DNA of 64,000 nt. Source: Synechococcus sp. AG-679-A04. GTDB taxonomy: Bacteria; Cyanobacteriota; Cyanobacteriia; PCC-6307; Cyanobiaceae. Of this stretch, positions 28,072 through 36,562 are shown one piece after another. The stretch is taken from NCBI GenBank assembly GCA_003210775.1, contig QCUI01000003.1, forward strand, positions 1-64,000. Direction: 5' to 3'. A program made the position numbers and the translations under genes. Under the pieces are notes generated by a model. That model did not search any database. It was given only the letters and a program-made list of their open reading frames with translations, and was not told the origin of the DNA. Position 1 is the stretch's first letter; each line of letters starts with the position of its first letter.

Positions 28072-28389
28072 TCAATAAGGACTAATTGTTTTGATGTCAT
28101 CATAAAGCTGCTTGGCAAGTTTGTTGTTGTATCCAGTGCATAATTCTCGCATGCAAAGTGCATCAAAGATGGAAAACAAAGCCGGCAACAAGGTCCATGA
28201 GAATACAAGAAATACAATCCCACCGTTTCGGTCAGCAAGCCAAAATCGGTGATAACCAAACCATCCCAACAAAAGAGCATAGACAACGCCCAAGGAAGGC
28301 TGCCTGCAGCGAAGCTCAAACTCATTCTCAAAAGCCATTTGCTCACCGTGAGACATTTTTTTTGCGAGATGTTGGTACTCTTTTCTCAT
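28072..28389 (-). CDS. TM2-domain membrane protein
   Basis: A 105-residue protein. The central part LLLGWFGYHRFWLADRNGG matches the TM2 motif (GxFGxHRFYLG), followed by a second hydrophobic helix (IVFLVFSWTLLPALFSIFDAL). TM2 proteins have two transmembrane helices joined by a short turn; their function is mostly unknown. An ATG at 28356 would shorten the charged N-terminus by 11 residues. The region is AT-rich. Confidence 0.78.
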   Translation of the reverse strand: MRKEYQHLAKKMSHGEQMAFENEFELRCRQPSLGVVYALLLGWFGYHRFWLADRNGGIVFLVFSWTLLPALFSIFDALCMRELCTGYNNKLAKQLYDDIKTISPY

Positions 28390-28700
28390 CTGAAGCTGTT
28401 AGAAGAACGCTACTGACACGCTAACAACCACTCGGGAAGAGATCAAGTTTGGTGCAAAAGGCAAAGCAGAAATCACTGTCATCAAAAACAAGGACAGAAA
28501 CCAAAACAAATGAACATCATCATTACTTAAAAAGCAGTAAGCCCAGGGGATGCATGATTCACTCAAAGCCACATCACAAAAAGATTGAAGCAAATGGCTT
28601 TCAATCACAACATAAAGCCATCGAAGAAAGGAAAGAAATCAAAAGAATGAAGTAGCTGAGACTCTCGCTGGCCTAGATTTGCAATGTCTGCAATAATCAA
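28390..28700. other. AT-rich intergenic region
   Basis: No convincing gene. A plus-strand frame at 28449-28655 is rich in lysine, serine and histidine with no family pattern and was not accepted. The region is divergent between the TM2 gene and the small ORF at 28701. Confidence 0.4.
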
Positions 28701-28844
28701 ATGCCTCACTGCAGCAAATGCGGTAAAATGCCAAATCTTGGCTTAAAACGTTTATTCAAGAGCATTGGAAGACTGCTCCAGGCACTCGCCAAAGCTCTTG
28801 CAAATTTAATAAGGACAACAACAAAGAATTCGCGAAACAAATAA
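28701..28844 (+). CDS. Candidate 47-residue basic protein with a CxxC motif
   Basis: A short open frame from ATG to TAA. It starts MPHCSKCGKMPNLG, giving a CxxCGK knuckle, then an amphipathic basic helix (LLQALAKALANLI) and a polar tail. A lone CxxC next to a histidine could bind metal or act in a dimer. It sits convergent to the next gene, whose stop is 10 bases away. There is no strong ribosome-binding site. It may be a real small protein; conservation would decide. Confidence 0.4.
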   Translation: MPHCSKCGKMPNLGLKRLFKSIGRLLQALAKALANLIRTTTKNSRNK

Positions 28845-28853
28845 AACCTGCAA

Positions 28854-29342
28854 TCAAACAACAACCCAGGCTTCTTCCTGATCATCTTTGTGGATAGTAC
28901 CGGAAAAATTATCTTTCCAATGTTCGTAAACTACGTCAAACTCACGATCCCATAGAGGCGGGATATCAATGACAGCTTTTGCAAAGTAGCCATCTTGTAT
29001 AGAGCTCAGGTAAAGCCTTCGAAGCGCAATCCAACGTGGCTCATTCTTGTGTGACATTCGAAGCATAATATCTTGCTTTTCTCCATCAATATCCTCACCC
29101 GGAATACAATAGAAATCTCCAACTCTACGCTTGGAACGTAAAAAATGACCTTCTTCTAGTAAATGATGAGTAATCGCATCTTGCCCATCTCCTTGATCTA
29201 ATACTTGAAATAATCTCCGAGCCCTCTTAAGACCAATTTGATACCGCCTGTTAGCAAGCCATTGGGTAATTGCAGTACGCCGAGTAATCGCTATTAAAAC
29301 CAGTACAAGCGCAATGAGCAATTCAATTTCAATAATAAGCAT
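28854..29342 (-). CDS. Membrane-anchored protein of unknown function
   Basis: A 162-residue protein with one N-terminal hydrophobic segment (about residues 2-20, IIEIELLIALVLVLIAI) followed by an arginine-rich stretch and a soluble domain rich in charged and aromatic residues, with an acidic C-terminal tail. The ATG at 29342 is used; a TTG four codons upstream is possible. The region before it (29343-29596) has no other gene. No family was recognised. Confidence 0.6.
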   Translation of the reverse strand: MLIIEIELLIALVLVLIAITRRTAITQWLANRRYQIGLKRARRLFQVLDQGDGQDAITHHLLEEGHFLRSKRRVGDFYCIPGEDIDGEKQDIMLRMSHKNEPRWIALRRLYLSSIQDGYFAKAVIDIPPLWDREFDVVYEHWKDNFSGTIHKDDQEEAWVVV

Positions 29343-29596
29343 GATTACATACAAACTTTTTTCAAACTAGCAGCGTTTCAGTGGCCGACAAGCAACATCA
29401 ACTACTAGGTATCAAATATCACAAAAGCACCAATTCGCTTGTGCCACATAAAGATATGCTCAATATTTGAAGAAACAGGAACAAGTCAGGTTGTAAAAAA
29501 TTGTACATAGATTGCACTTTTAAGTCTTCTTTAATTGCCAGACGAATGGTCGAGCTCTAGGCTTATCTATAGAGATGCATTGGAAAAGCTACACAA

Positions 29597-29857
29597 ATGA
29601 ACCTAAGTGATTTAGCAGTTCATCATTCAGCAACAGTTGTTGGTGTAAGCAGTGATGGAAGCGACCTGAGCAATTCCTTTAAGGACCGTTTAGAAGCAAT
29701 GGGCATCAGAAAAGGCAGAACTGTTCAAGTCATGCGCAAAGCTCCTGGTGGAGACCCTTATGAAGTGAGAGTTGGAAGCACAACTGAGATTGCAATAAGA
29801 AAATCAGAGGCAGCTCTGGTTGAGATCAAAGATGTCTCAGATCTCAAGAAAATCTGA
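29597..29857 (+). CDS. feoA: Ferrous iron transport protein A
   Basis: An 86-residue FeoA with the SH3-like core: LEAMGIRKGRTVQVMRKAPGGDPYEVRVGSTTEIAIRKSEAALVEI. FeoA is a small cytoplasmic partner needed for FeoB-mediated Fe2+ uptake. It is 42 bases upstream of feoB on the same strand. An obvious Fur box was not found by eye in the 254 bases upstream. Confidence 0.92.
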   Translation: MNLSDLAVHHSATVVGVSSDGSDLSNSFKDRLEAMGIRKGRTVQVMRKAPGGDPYEVRVGSTTEIAIRKSEAALVEIKDVSDLKKI

Positions 29858-29899
29858 CCATTCCTTTCATTTCAAACCAACCAGTCCTGGAACTTAACA

Positions 29900-31744
29900 A
29901 TGATCACTGCAGAAGCCGGCAAAACAACGCAGTCAAAAAACGAATTACCTAGGATCGTTTTCATAGGCCAGCCAAACACAGGCAAATCAACATTTTTCAA
30001 TCGTGTCACCAATGCCACTGCAGGAGTTGCTAATTGGCCTGGCTTGACAGTTGATTTCATGCAGGCAAAGGTTGAACGTGATGGTAAAACCATCGAATTT
30101 GTGGATCTACCAGGAATCTACGATTTAGACGGTTTCACAGAAGATGAAAAGGTTGTTCAGGATTTTCTGGAAAACTATAGCTTTGATTTAATTGTTTGTG
30201 TCGTTAATGCTTCTCAAATTGACAGGCAAATATTATTGCCACTGCAATTAAAAAAGCTTGGCATACCAAGTCTAGTAGCCTTAAACATGGCTGATGAAGT
30301 AAAAAGATTTGGTGTAAAAATCAATACTCAGAAATTGTCTCAGTTTCTTGAGATGCCCGTTTTTACAATCAGTGCAAAATACGGTGCTGGCTGCAGTCTG
30401 GCAATCGATGGAATCTGGAAAACAGTCAATGACATCACTGATTCTTATAAAGTTTCGGAGTTAGTAAGTTTTTGCAGAGAGAATAAAATTACAGACGAAG
30501 AAATCCAGGAATCTCTAGATCAAGGGATAGAAATGCCGCCAGAAAATCTGGTGACATTTACTAACCGAATGGACGCAGTTCTATTGCATCCAATCTTCGG
30601 TTTGCCAATCTTTTTCTTGACCATGTTGGCCCTATTCCTATTTATATGGAATGTGGGCATGCCGGCTCAGGATCCCGTCGGTGATTTCACTGATTGGTTG
30701 CAAGCAACCGTCTTAGAGCCAGGATTGAGCTTCCTACCAGACATCGTCAAAGATTTCGTAATTAATGGTCCCTATACGGGATTTGCATCGTTGCTTGGGT
30801 TTGTGCCACTTGTTGCCTTCTTCTTTGTAGTGATGACGGCTCTTGAAGACAGTGGTTATCTCTCGAGAGCTGCATATCTGATGGATAACATTATGCGCAA
30901 GGCTGGTCTTGATGGGCGTGGATTCGTGATGCAGCTGTTCGGTTTTGGATGCAATGTTCCTGCAATTATGGGAACACGAACAATTCGTTCACGTAGTCAG
31001 AGATTGCTTTCAATACTTGTTATCCCCTTCGCATTATGTTCTGCAAGATTACAGGTATTCGTATTTTTTCTTGGGATTATCTTGCCTAGTTACTTAGGCG
31101 CTGTCGCACTGTGGCTTCTTTACATCATCAGCTTTGTTGTTGCTTTTGTGATGGCAGCAATTTTCAATGCTAGTGGGCAATTTAAATCAAAAGATCCGTT
31201 CGTCATTGAACTTCCTCCATATAGAACTCCAACTTTCAAGCAAGTTGCATTAAATGTATGGAGCGAGATGAGGACGTTTGTTCAGAAGCTGTCTATCTTC
31301 ATGATTATCGGTACAACGATTACTTGGTTCCTTACTAATTACCCAGGTGGATCAGAAGGATTGAACACTTATGCAGGCCAAATCGGAACCTTCTTCCAAC
31401 CGTTGATGGCTCCTTTAGGTGTTAACCCCCTACTAACTGTTTCACTCATAATCGGCTTCGTGGCTAAAGAGGTTCAGTTGGCGGCTGTTGCGACAATGTA
31501 TGGATTGGGTGAAGGCAGCGATGCACTCAAGACAACATTGGGAGGTGCGATTAACTTCCAACAGGGATTCAGTTACTGCCTATTCAGTCTTCTCTATGTG
31601 CCATGCTTAACGACGGTAGCTACGATCTGGGGTGAAACGAAGTCGGCCAGATTTACACTCTTTTCCGTTGCTGTATCAATGATCGTTGCTTGGGTTGTGG
31701 CTTTTGGATTCTACCAATCGTACAATTTGATTTTCACTTCTTGA
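29900..31744 (+). CDS. feoB: Ferrous iron transporter FeoB
   Basis: A 614-residue inner-membrane Fe2+ transporter, the shorter cyanobacterial form compared with about 770 in E. coli. The G domain has G1 GQPNTGKST, G2 near VANWPGLTVD, G3 DLPGIYDL and G4 NMAD. The membrane part begins around residue 230 and includes two related gate regions with FGFGCNVPAIMGTRT and IIGFVAKEVQLAAVATM, whose cysteine and surrounding residues line the iron path. Codon usage is AT-rich, as in the rest of this island. Confidence 0.95.
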   Translation: MITAEAGKTTQSKNELPRIVFIGQPNTGKSTFFNRVTNATAGVANWPGLTVDFMQAKVERDGKTIEFVDLPGIYDLDGFTEDEKVVQDFLENYSFDLIVCVVNASQIDRQILLPLQLKKLGIPSLVALNMADEVKRFGVKINTQKLSQFLEMPVFTISAKYGAGCSLAIDGIWKTVNDITDSYKVSELVSFCRENKITDEEIQESLDQGIEMPPENLVTFTNRMDAVLLHPIFGLPIFFLTMLALFLFIWNVGMPAQDPVGDFTDWLQATVLEPGLSFLPDIVKDFVINGPYTGFASLLGFVPLVAFFFVVMTALEDSGYLSRAAYLMDNIMRKAGLDGRGFVMQLFGFGCNVPAIMGTRTIRSRSQRLLSILVIPFALCSARLQVFVFFLGIILPSYLGAVALWLLYIISFVVAFVMAAIFNASGQFKSKDPFVIELPPYRTPTFKQVALNVWSEMRTFVQKLSIFMIIGTTITWFLTNYPGGSEGLNTYAGQIGTFFQPLMAPLGVNPLLTVSLIIGFVAKEVQLAAVATMYGLGEGSDALKTTLGGAINFQQGFSYCLFSLLYVPCLTTVATIWGETKSARFTLFSVAVSMIVAWVVAFGFYQSYNLIFTS

Positions 31745-31764
31745 TGTCTCTTCAATAAAAAGAC

Positions 31765-31790
31765 TGATGGTGATTCTACACTCACCATCA
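31765..31790 (+). terminator. Probable feoB terminator
   Basis: A 9-bp inverted repeat (TGATGGTGA / TCACCATCA) with an 8-base loop lies 21 bases after feoB. The following sequence is AT-rich but has no continuous T run. Confidence 0.55.
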
Positions 31791-31995
31791 ATATTATTGC
31801 TTATCTTTGAGAGATAAAATCGACAAAAAGTAAAAATACTAGCGAAGGAGTCTGAGCGATAATCTTATGGAACAAATAAATGGAAGGCAATGGTATTTAT
31901 ATCATTCACCAAAACAACAACAAATCAATTAAAGATATATTGAATTGTCTAGCTGAATATCTAATACTAATGAGCTTCGACTGAAATATTGCAGA

Positions 31996-32688
31996 TTATG
32001 CGGCTCTGTTTTCTAGGGCTGTGAAATCCCAGCCAATTGGAGTGACAGACCTTGTGGCTTCTTGATGAGCCTGATAGAGCTCTTCGATCTCACTGCAAGC
32101 TTTGTCATAGGAGTACCAGCCCATCATGCGTCTTGAATGTGCTCTACCTCTTTTGTCAACAGACTGATCCACCGTGACACCATTTGTTTCAGCACTCTCA
32201 AAAGCACTTAAAAGAGGAATTTGAGAGTTTAAAACATGAATATCAAAGCCTTCAAGGATTTCAACAGCTGATTCCGCAGAAGATTTTTTGCGTGAATCAA
32301 CCTTGACCAATAAAGCAGCATAAGGAATTCGATAATTATTCAACAATGACGACATTTCAATTGTCAACTCTAAAGAGCGACTCTGAGGTGTCGTAGGGAG
32401 AACAATGATGTCAGAACCTTCAACGAGATTTTTAAGTTCTTCTTCGTTGCTGCTTGCTTGACCATCAGTCACAACAATATCAGCTCCTCTGGCAGCTTTG
32501 GCTGCTGCTTCAATGGGAATGACTGGATAAGGAAGCAATTCGCGTGAACCATAGGCTGTTGCGGAGCGATTTCTATCGGCATCAATCAATGCAACTTTTT
32601 TATGTTGATGCGCCCAAATCGCTGCCAAGTGTACGCTCGTACATGTTTTTGCAACACCTCCTTTCTGACCGAAAACAGTGATGAACAT
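31996..32688 (-). CDS. Orphan ParA/MinD-type ATPase
   Basis: A 230-residue P-loop ATPase with the deviant Walker A GQKGGVAKTCTSVHLA (signature lysine in KGG), Walker A' ALIDADRNRSAT and Walker B IVVTDGQAS. The usual ParA reads KGGVGKT; alanine replaces the glycine here. Such ATPases position plasmids, chromosomes, carboxysomes or other cargo and need a partner. No ParB or McdB homologue is recognisable nearby; the closest candidates are the small unknown proteins at 33.1-33.8 kb. The gene stands alone in an AT-rich area. Confidence 0.86.
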   Translation of the reverse strand: MFITVFGQKGGVAKTCTSVHLAAIWAHQHKKVALIDADRNRSATAYGSRELLPYPVIPIEAAAKAARGADIVVTDGQASSNEEELKNLVEGSDIIVLPTTPQSRSLELTIEMSSLLNNYRIPYAALLVKVDSRKKSSAESAVEILEGFDIHVLNSQIPLLSAFESAETNGVTVDQSVDKRGRAHSRRMMGWYSYDKACSEIEELYQAHQEATRSVTPIGWDFTALENRAA

Positions 32689-33099
32689 TACTTAGAAGAA
32701 ATATTCATCATCATTACGGCAACAGGCAAGATGTCAAGTGCTGACGAATGACATGTCACGGCCGGAACATGGAAAAGAATCGATATCCCCGGTTTAATTC
32801 ACGGGTGAAAAGAGGATCAACAAGTACGAAGCGAGACGAACGATCAGACTTCAGCGAATCCTCAAGTGGCAGAGTTCATATCAACAGAACAAGACGGACT
32901 GTCCCAAATCCTTGCCATCCTGCTTGGTTAGTGAGTAGCAGCGACTGAAGGCAGTAGATGAGATCAGACCTGGCTTGAACTGATTGCCAAGTTTGCACAG
33001 CGATTAATTTACGTCAGGAACCTGAAGATGGCTAAACAGGCACGGCTCGGTGAATGAAATCGAACATGCCAATCAAAACTTCTGACCAGATTGTTCTCT
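32689..33099. other. Sparse AT-rich intergenic region
   Basis: It lies upstream of the ParA gene. A plus-strand frame at 32748-32948 is basic, low in hydrophobic residues and without recognisable pattern, so it was rejected. No RNA gene or clear promoter could be identified. Confidence 0.4.
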
Positions 33100-33234
33100 A
33101 TGAAAGAAAAATCAAACGATTCACCGTCTCAACAAGAGGACGTAGAAACCTTTACAGCCTGGCTGAAGCGCAACAGCCTGGACGAGGGTCAGCCGTGGTT
33201 ATTTTACGGTGAAGACGAATTGTTTAAAGAATAG
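33100..33234 (+). CDS. Candidate 44-residue acidic protein
   Basis: An open frame from ATG to TAG encoding an acidic peptide with the core DVETFTAWLKRNSLDEGQP and an aromatic end (WLFYGEDELF). The balanced composition and conventional start suggest a real small gene rather than noise. The upstream sequence has no strong Shine-Dalgarno, as is common in cyanobacteria. Function unknown. Confidence 0.45.
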   Translation: MKEKSNDSPSQQEDVETFTAWLKRNSLDEGQPWLFYGEDELFKE

Positions 33235-33361
33235 TATTTGCCGTTAATATTTACGATCTCAGCTCATAAACTTTCTAGACCGACTAAATCATTCGAATCA
33301 ACAATCAATTGCCTAATCAATCCATAGCACTCAACAAGAGGTCTTATGAATTCATGAAATC

Positions 33362-33457
33362 ATGGCAATCTACAGCATGCGATTTTATGATGATCGGACG
33401 ATTGACCAGCAAACAATTGGTCAATACTTAAGCTCTTACAACAACTACGCTCCTTGA
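33362..33457 (+). CDS. Candidate 31-residue peptide
   Basis: An ATG-to-TGA frame encoding a tyrosine-rich peptide (SMRFYDDRTIDQQTIGQYL). Its end overlaps the 3' end of the convergent unknown gene. The evidence is only the open frame and its polar/aromatic composition. Confidence 0.25.
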   Translation: MAIYSMRFYDDRTIDQQTIGQYLSSYNNYAP

Positions 33458-33786
33458 TGTTCAGTGGAATTAATTTGACTCACCAACCTGGGCGAATCAG
33501 TGCCTGAATCCTTTCCCAAACACCACTGATCGAACTTGATGGTTTGGATCATCTCAAAGATTTCATTGACTGAATCTAAGTCTTGTTGCATGAATTCCAT
33601 AACAACTCTGATTTTCGCATAAACTTCAGCCTCTGTTTTACAAAAATATTGGACAGGACCTTTAACCCCTCGACTGACATATTGATTCAGGAATCTTTCA
33701 AGGCTATCTTTTTCATATCCATCCGATATTGAATCCATTAATTCGATACATCGTATGGTGAAGTAGCTTACCGTCGAATCAGACAT
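33445..33786 (-). CDS. Protein of unknown function (113 residues)
   Basis: A soluble, mostly helical acidic protein. It starts MSDSTVSYFTIRCIELMDSI and contains a helix-rich middle (AEVYAKIRVVMEFMQQDLDSV) with three cysteines. No family was recognised. It begins with ATG and lies on the minus strand between small open frames in the AT-rich island. It could partner the nearby ParA ATPase, but nothing in the sequence shows this. Confidence 0.55.
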   Translation of the reverse strand: MSDSTVSYFTIRCIELMDSISDGYEKDSLERFLNQYVSRGVKGPVQYFCKTEAEVYAKIRVVMEFMQQDLDSVNEIFEMIQTIKFDQWCLGKDSGTDSPRLVSQINSTEHQGA

Positions 33787-34148
33787 TGATCAGAACAATT
33801 TCAACAATTCTAGTGGTATCGGTTCTGGCTCGTGGGACAAATAGACACACCAGGAGCTTCCTTAAAACACTCTGAACAGATCAAAGCTGATCTCAGACAG
33901 AGCACAATTACAAATAGAACTAAGCATGAATTTTACAACTAATCTTGACCTCAATTGACTGATCCCTTGCAAGCAGACTTGCGAATGCCGTCATTAAATT
34001 CGGGATTAATAGCACTCGTCATTGACGAAGCTTCGAAGAAGGGGAGGAGAGTGGCGATAATTATTAGGTGATAGTCTAATGATACGGACACTGATATCTC
34101 AACAGCATCAGTTGCAATCACAAACTTGATTCAACTTGAATACTATCC
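33787..34148. other. AT-rich intergenic region upstream of the 113-residue gene
   Basis: The region holds a weak short frame (33955-34071) and inverted repeats near the ppk2 end. Nothing else recognisable was seen. Confidence 0.35.
33955..34071 (+). CDS. Weak candidate 38-residue peptide
   Basis: A TTG-initiated frame (or ATG at 33985, 28 residues) ending at TGA. The C-terminal part ALVIDEASKKGRRVAIIIR looks like a helix-strand unit. Support is limited to composition. Confidence 0.2.
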   Translation: MTDPLQADLRMPSLNSGLIALVIDEASKKGRRVAIIIR

Positions 34149-34164
34149 CTATGCATAGGGATAG
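34143..34164. repeat. 22-base perfect palindrome across the ppk2 stop codon
   Basis: CTATCCCTA, TGCA, TAGGGATAG is self-complementary over 22 bases and contains the ppk2 stop codon at 34149-34151. As RNA it would fold to a 9-bp stem with a 4-base loop. No T-tract follows in either direction. Confidence 0.85.
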
Positions 34165-35108
34165 CAATTGGGAACAAAAAATTGTTCGTTGATGGGAGGA
34201 CGTGTGTAATCACCTTGTTTAGGCCTTGGAGGAAGATTGATCCCTGGAGGTGTCATATCTTCCCAGGGCGCCTTGCTGAGTATGTGGCGAAGACAATTCA
34301 GTCTTGCTCTCCTCTTGTCATCCGCTTCAACAGTGAACCAGGGAGCCTCAGGGATATTGGTTCGCGTGAACATTTCATCCTTCGCCCTAGAAAAATCAAC
34401 CCAACGATTGCGCGCCTCAAGATCCATCGGACTCAGCTTCCAACGGCGTGTGGGGTCATCGATACGCGACTGAAAACGTGCCTCCTGCTCAGTGTCGCTG
34501 ACAGAAAACCAATATTTGAGAACAAGAACTCCACTGCGCACCAGCATCCGTTCAAATTGAGGAGCATCATCAAGAAACTGTTCAACTTGTTCAGGGCTGC
34601 AGAACCCCATCACCCGCTCAACACCCGCTCGGTTGTACCAGCTTCGATCGAACACAACAATCTCACCAGCAGCGGGAAAATGTTCGACATAGCGCTGGAA
34701 ATACCACTGGCTTTTTTGGCGTTCAGTTGGCGTTCCCAGTGCCACAACCCTGCAACCTCTTGGGTTCAGGGGTTCGGTCAATCGTTTGATCGTGCCCCCT
34801 TTCCCTGCAGCATCACGCCCTTCAAAGAGAACGATCATCCGATAACCGGTTTCACGAATCCAGTACTGCATCCTGACAAGATCAGCCTGGAGGCGGATCA
34901 ATTCAGCCTCATAAAGCTTCTTGTTCAGCCTCACAATCTTGGTCTGATGATCTTCAATGAGATCCCCGAACTGCTCAGATGGAATGTCAATGTCCTGAGC
35001 ACTGGTCTCAAGGCTTTCCAGAGCACTATCAGGTACGCGGCCTGAACGGGGTTTGTCCTTAGTTTGATCGTGCTTTTTTGCCTTGCCCTTGTTGCCCATT
35101 TTGCCCAT
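34149..35108 (-). CDS. ppk2: Polyphosphate kinase 2
   Basis: PPK2 transfers phosphate between polyphosphate and nucleotides, mostly making GTP/ATP from NDP. The P-loop kinase core includes Walker A FEGRDAAGKGGTIKRL, VALGTPTERQKSQWYFQRY, Walker B-like IVVFDRSWYNRAGVERVMGF and a lid with KYWFSVSDTEQEARFQSR. The start is uncertain: ATG 35108 or 35099 are best, and GTG 35150 is the longest. The basic lysine-rich N-terminus is normal for the family. The C-terminus coincides with a perfect palindrome. Confidence 0.94.
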   Translation of the reverse strand: MGKMGNKGKAKKHDQTKDKPRSGRVPDSALESLETSAQDIDIPSEQFGDLIEDHQTKIVRLNKKLYEAELIRLQADLVRMQYWIRETGYRMIVLFEGRDAAGKGGTIKRLTEPLNPRGCRVVALGTPTERQKSQWYFQRYVEHFPAAGEIVVFDRSWYNRAGVERVMGFCSPEQVEQFLDDAPQFERMLVRSGVLVLKYWFSVSDTEQEARFQSRIDDPTRRWKLSPMDLEARNRWVDFSRAKDEMFTRTNIPEAPWFTVEADDKRRARLNCLRHILSKAPWEDMTPPGINLPPRPKQGDYTRPPINEQFFVPNCYPYA

Positions 35109-35183
35109 TTTCAGAACAGATCTGTTCCCATTGGAAGCAGCGGAGATCACGAGCTCAACATCTGCTCCAGGTTTCCTCAGATT

Positions 35184-36545
35184 TCAGCTCGTCAGCACGG
35201 CGGGCTGGCCATCGTGCAGCGGCAAGCTGAAGCGGATCGCAAACCTGCCTGGGTCAGTCCCTGGATCAAACCCTGAATCGATCTCGTCGCGATGGATGCA
35301 TTCAAGCCTGCCGCCATGTAATCGGGCGACGTGAGACACAATGGCCAGCCCTAGACCGCAATGGCCCTGCTGACCGCGAGATGAATCAAGGCGATGAAAG
35401 GGTTGCAAAGCCTCTTCCCATTGCCGAGCAGGCATCCCCTTGCCTTGATCCCAGACCTCGATGCAGCAGCGGTCATTTTCGAGATGCAGACGGAGAATGA
35501 CCGGAGCAACTCCGTAGGAGAAAGCGTTGTCAATCAGGTTGGCGATTGCGCGACCGAGGGCAACAGGTTTAACCGAAACAGAAACCGGAACTAAGTCGAG
35601 ACGCAATTGATCAGCCGGATGACTGCTGGCCACCTCTGCCAGTAATTGATCCAAGGGGACTTGCACCGAGGTTTCACTGTCACCACCGCCGGCAAACAGC
35701 AAAAACTGCCCAGTAATTCTCTCAAGCGACTGAAGGTCACCAGCACAACGCTCCCGCTCATCTGCTGAGAGCTGCGGCATGGACAGACGGAACTGAAGAC
35801 GGGTGATCGGAGCTCTCAGATCATGGGCAATGCCGGCAAGCATCGTCGCGCGTTCTCGACGATTGGCAGCCAGCCTCTGCACCATGGCGTTGAAACGCTG
35901 GGTGAGGCGCTGGACCTCAGGAGCTCCGCGAGCAGTGACGGCATCAGGATCCTCACCATCACCCACGCGGGAGAGGGCTTTCTCAAGCCCTCGCAAAGGT
36001 GCTTCCACCTCCACCAGCAGAAACAGTCCGCCGCAGATGATGCCAGCGCCCACCAACGCAAGTCCAAGCAGCGTGGGTTCTGGTGGCCAACGCATCATCG
36101 AGGGCACATCCACACGCAGCCAGATGGGTTCCAGAGGGGAAATCAGTTCGATCCACACACTGCGTTCACCGCGGGCAGCCCGGTCGGGCAACACCATTGG
36201 ACAGTGGGAGAGACGTTGACAAAGCTGAAGCTGCAACGCCTCTGCCTGTCGTTTGAACGCTGCTGACGGTGGCAGAGGTGCGGGCTTGGGACGCACCGTG
36301 ACCTCAAGATCAAGGCCGCTCAGTTCCGCAACCAGATGAGGGGGATAACGCTCAAGTGCCAGCTCCGTGAGGCGCACGTTTAGGGCAAGATCTCTCCCGA
36401 GCTGAATGGTCTGCAACTGCTCCAGTTGTCGACCGAAGAGAGCCTGGAAAACCACCAGGCAAAATGCCGAGCTACCGAGGGCCAGACCTCCCCAGCCCAG
36501 CAAAGCAGTGAGACGCTTCTGCCAAGGACGGGAAGGAATCGACAA
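35184..36545 (-). CDS. Sensor histidine kinase, EnvZ-like
   Basis: A 453-residue membrane kinase. The first transmembrane helix is about residues 13-36, a periplasmic domain follows to about 155, the second helix is about 158-180, then a HAMP region and the H-box GIAHDLRAPITRL (H241). The ATPase domain has N-box NLIDNAFSYG, G1 WDQGKGM and G2 GLGLAIVSHVARLHGG. The start is a TTG at 36545, only 17 bases after the response-regulator gene, so the two form one operon and probably one signalling pair. The stimulus is unknown; EnvZ relatives sense osmolarity. Confidence 0.9.
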   Translation of the reverse strand: MSIPSRPWQKRLTALLGWGGLALGSSAFCLVVFQALFGRQLEQLQTIQLGRDLALNVRLTELALERYPPHLVAELSGLDLEVTVRPKPAPLPPSAAFKRQAEALQLQLCQRLSHCPMVLPDRAARGERSVWIELISPLEPIWLRVDVPSMMRWPPEPTLLGLALVGAGIICGGLFLLVEVEAPLRGLEKALSRVGDGEDPDAVTARGAPEVQRLTQRFNAMVQRLAANRRERATMLAGIAHDLRAPITRLQFRLSMPQLSADERERCAGDLQSLERITGQFLLFAGGGDSETSVQVPLDQLLAEVASSHPADQLRLDLVPVSVSVKPVALGRAIANLIDNAFSYGVAPVILRLHLENDRCCIEVWDQGKGMPARQWEEALQPFHRLDSSRGQQGHCGLGLAIVSHVARLHGGRLECIHRDEIDSGFDPGTDPGRFAIRFSLPLHDGQPAVLTS

Positions 36546-36562
36546 CAGTCGTGAGGGAGAGA

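Noticed and set aside
28449-28655. Plus-strand lysine-rich 68-residue frame
   Set aside because: Low complexity, no start context and no domain; it probably reflects AT-rich sequence.
29900-31744. FeoB suspected to be truncated at 614 residues
   Set aside because: Both gate regions and the G domain are present, and the cyanobacterial form is shorter than the E. coli one.
32748-32948. Plus-strand 66-residue arginine/serine-rich frame
   Set aside because: Composition is unlike a folded protein and there is no support from neighbours.
34182-35045. A 287-residue plus-strand open frame opposite ppk2
   Set aside because: It mirrors the PPK2 coding frame and lacks any domain signal; PPK2 motifs on the minus strand are clear.
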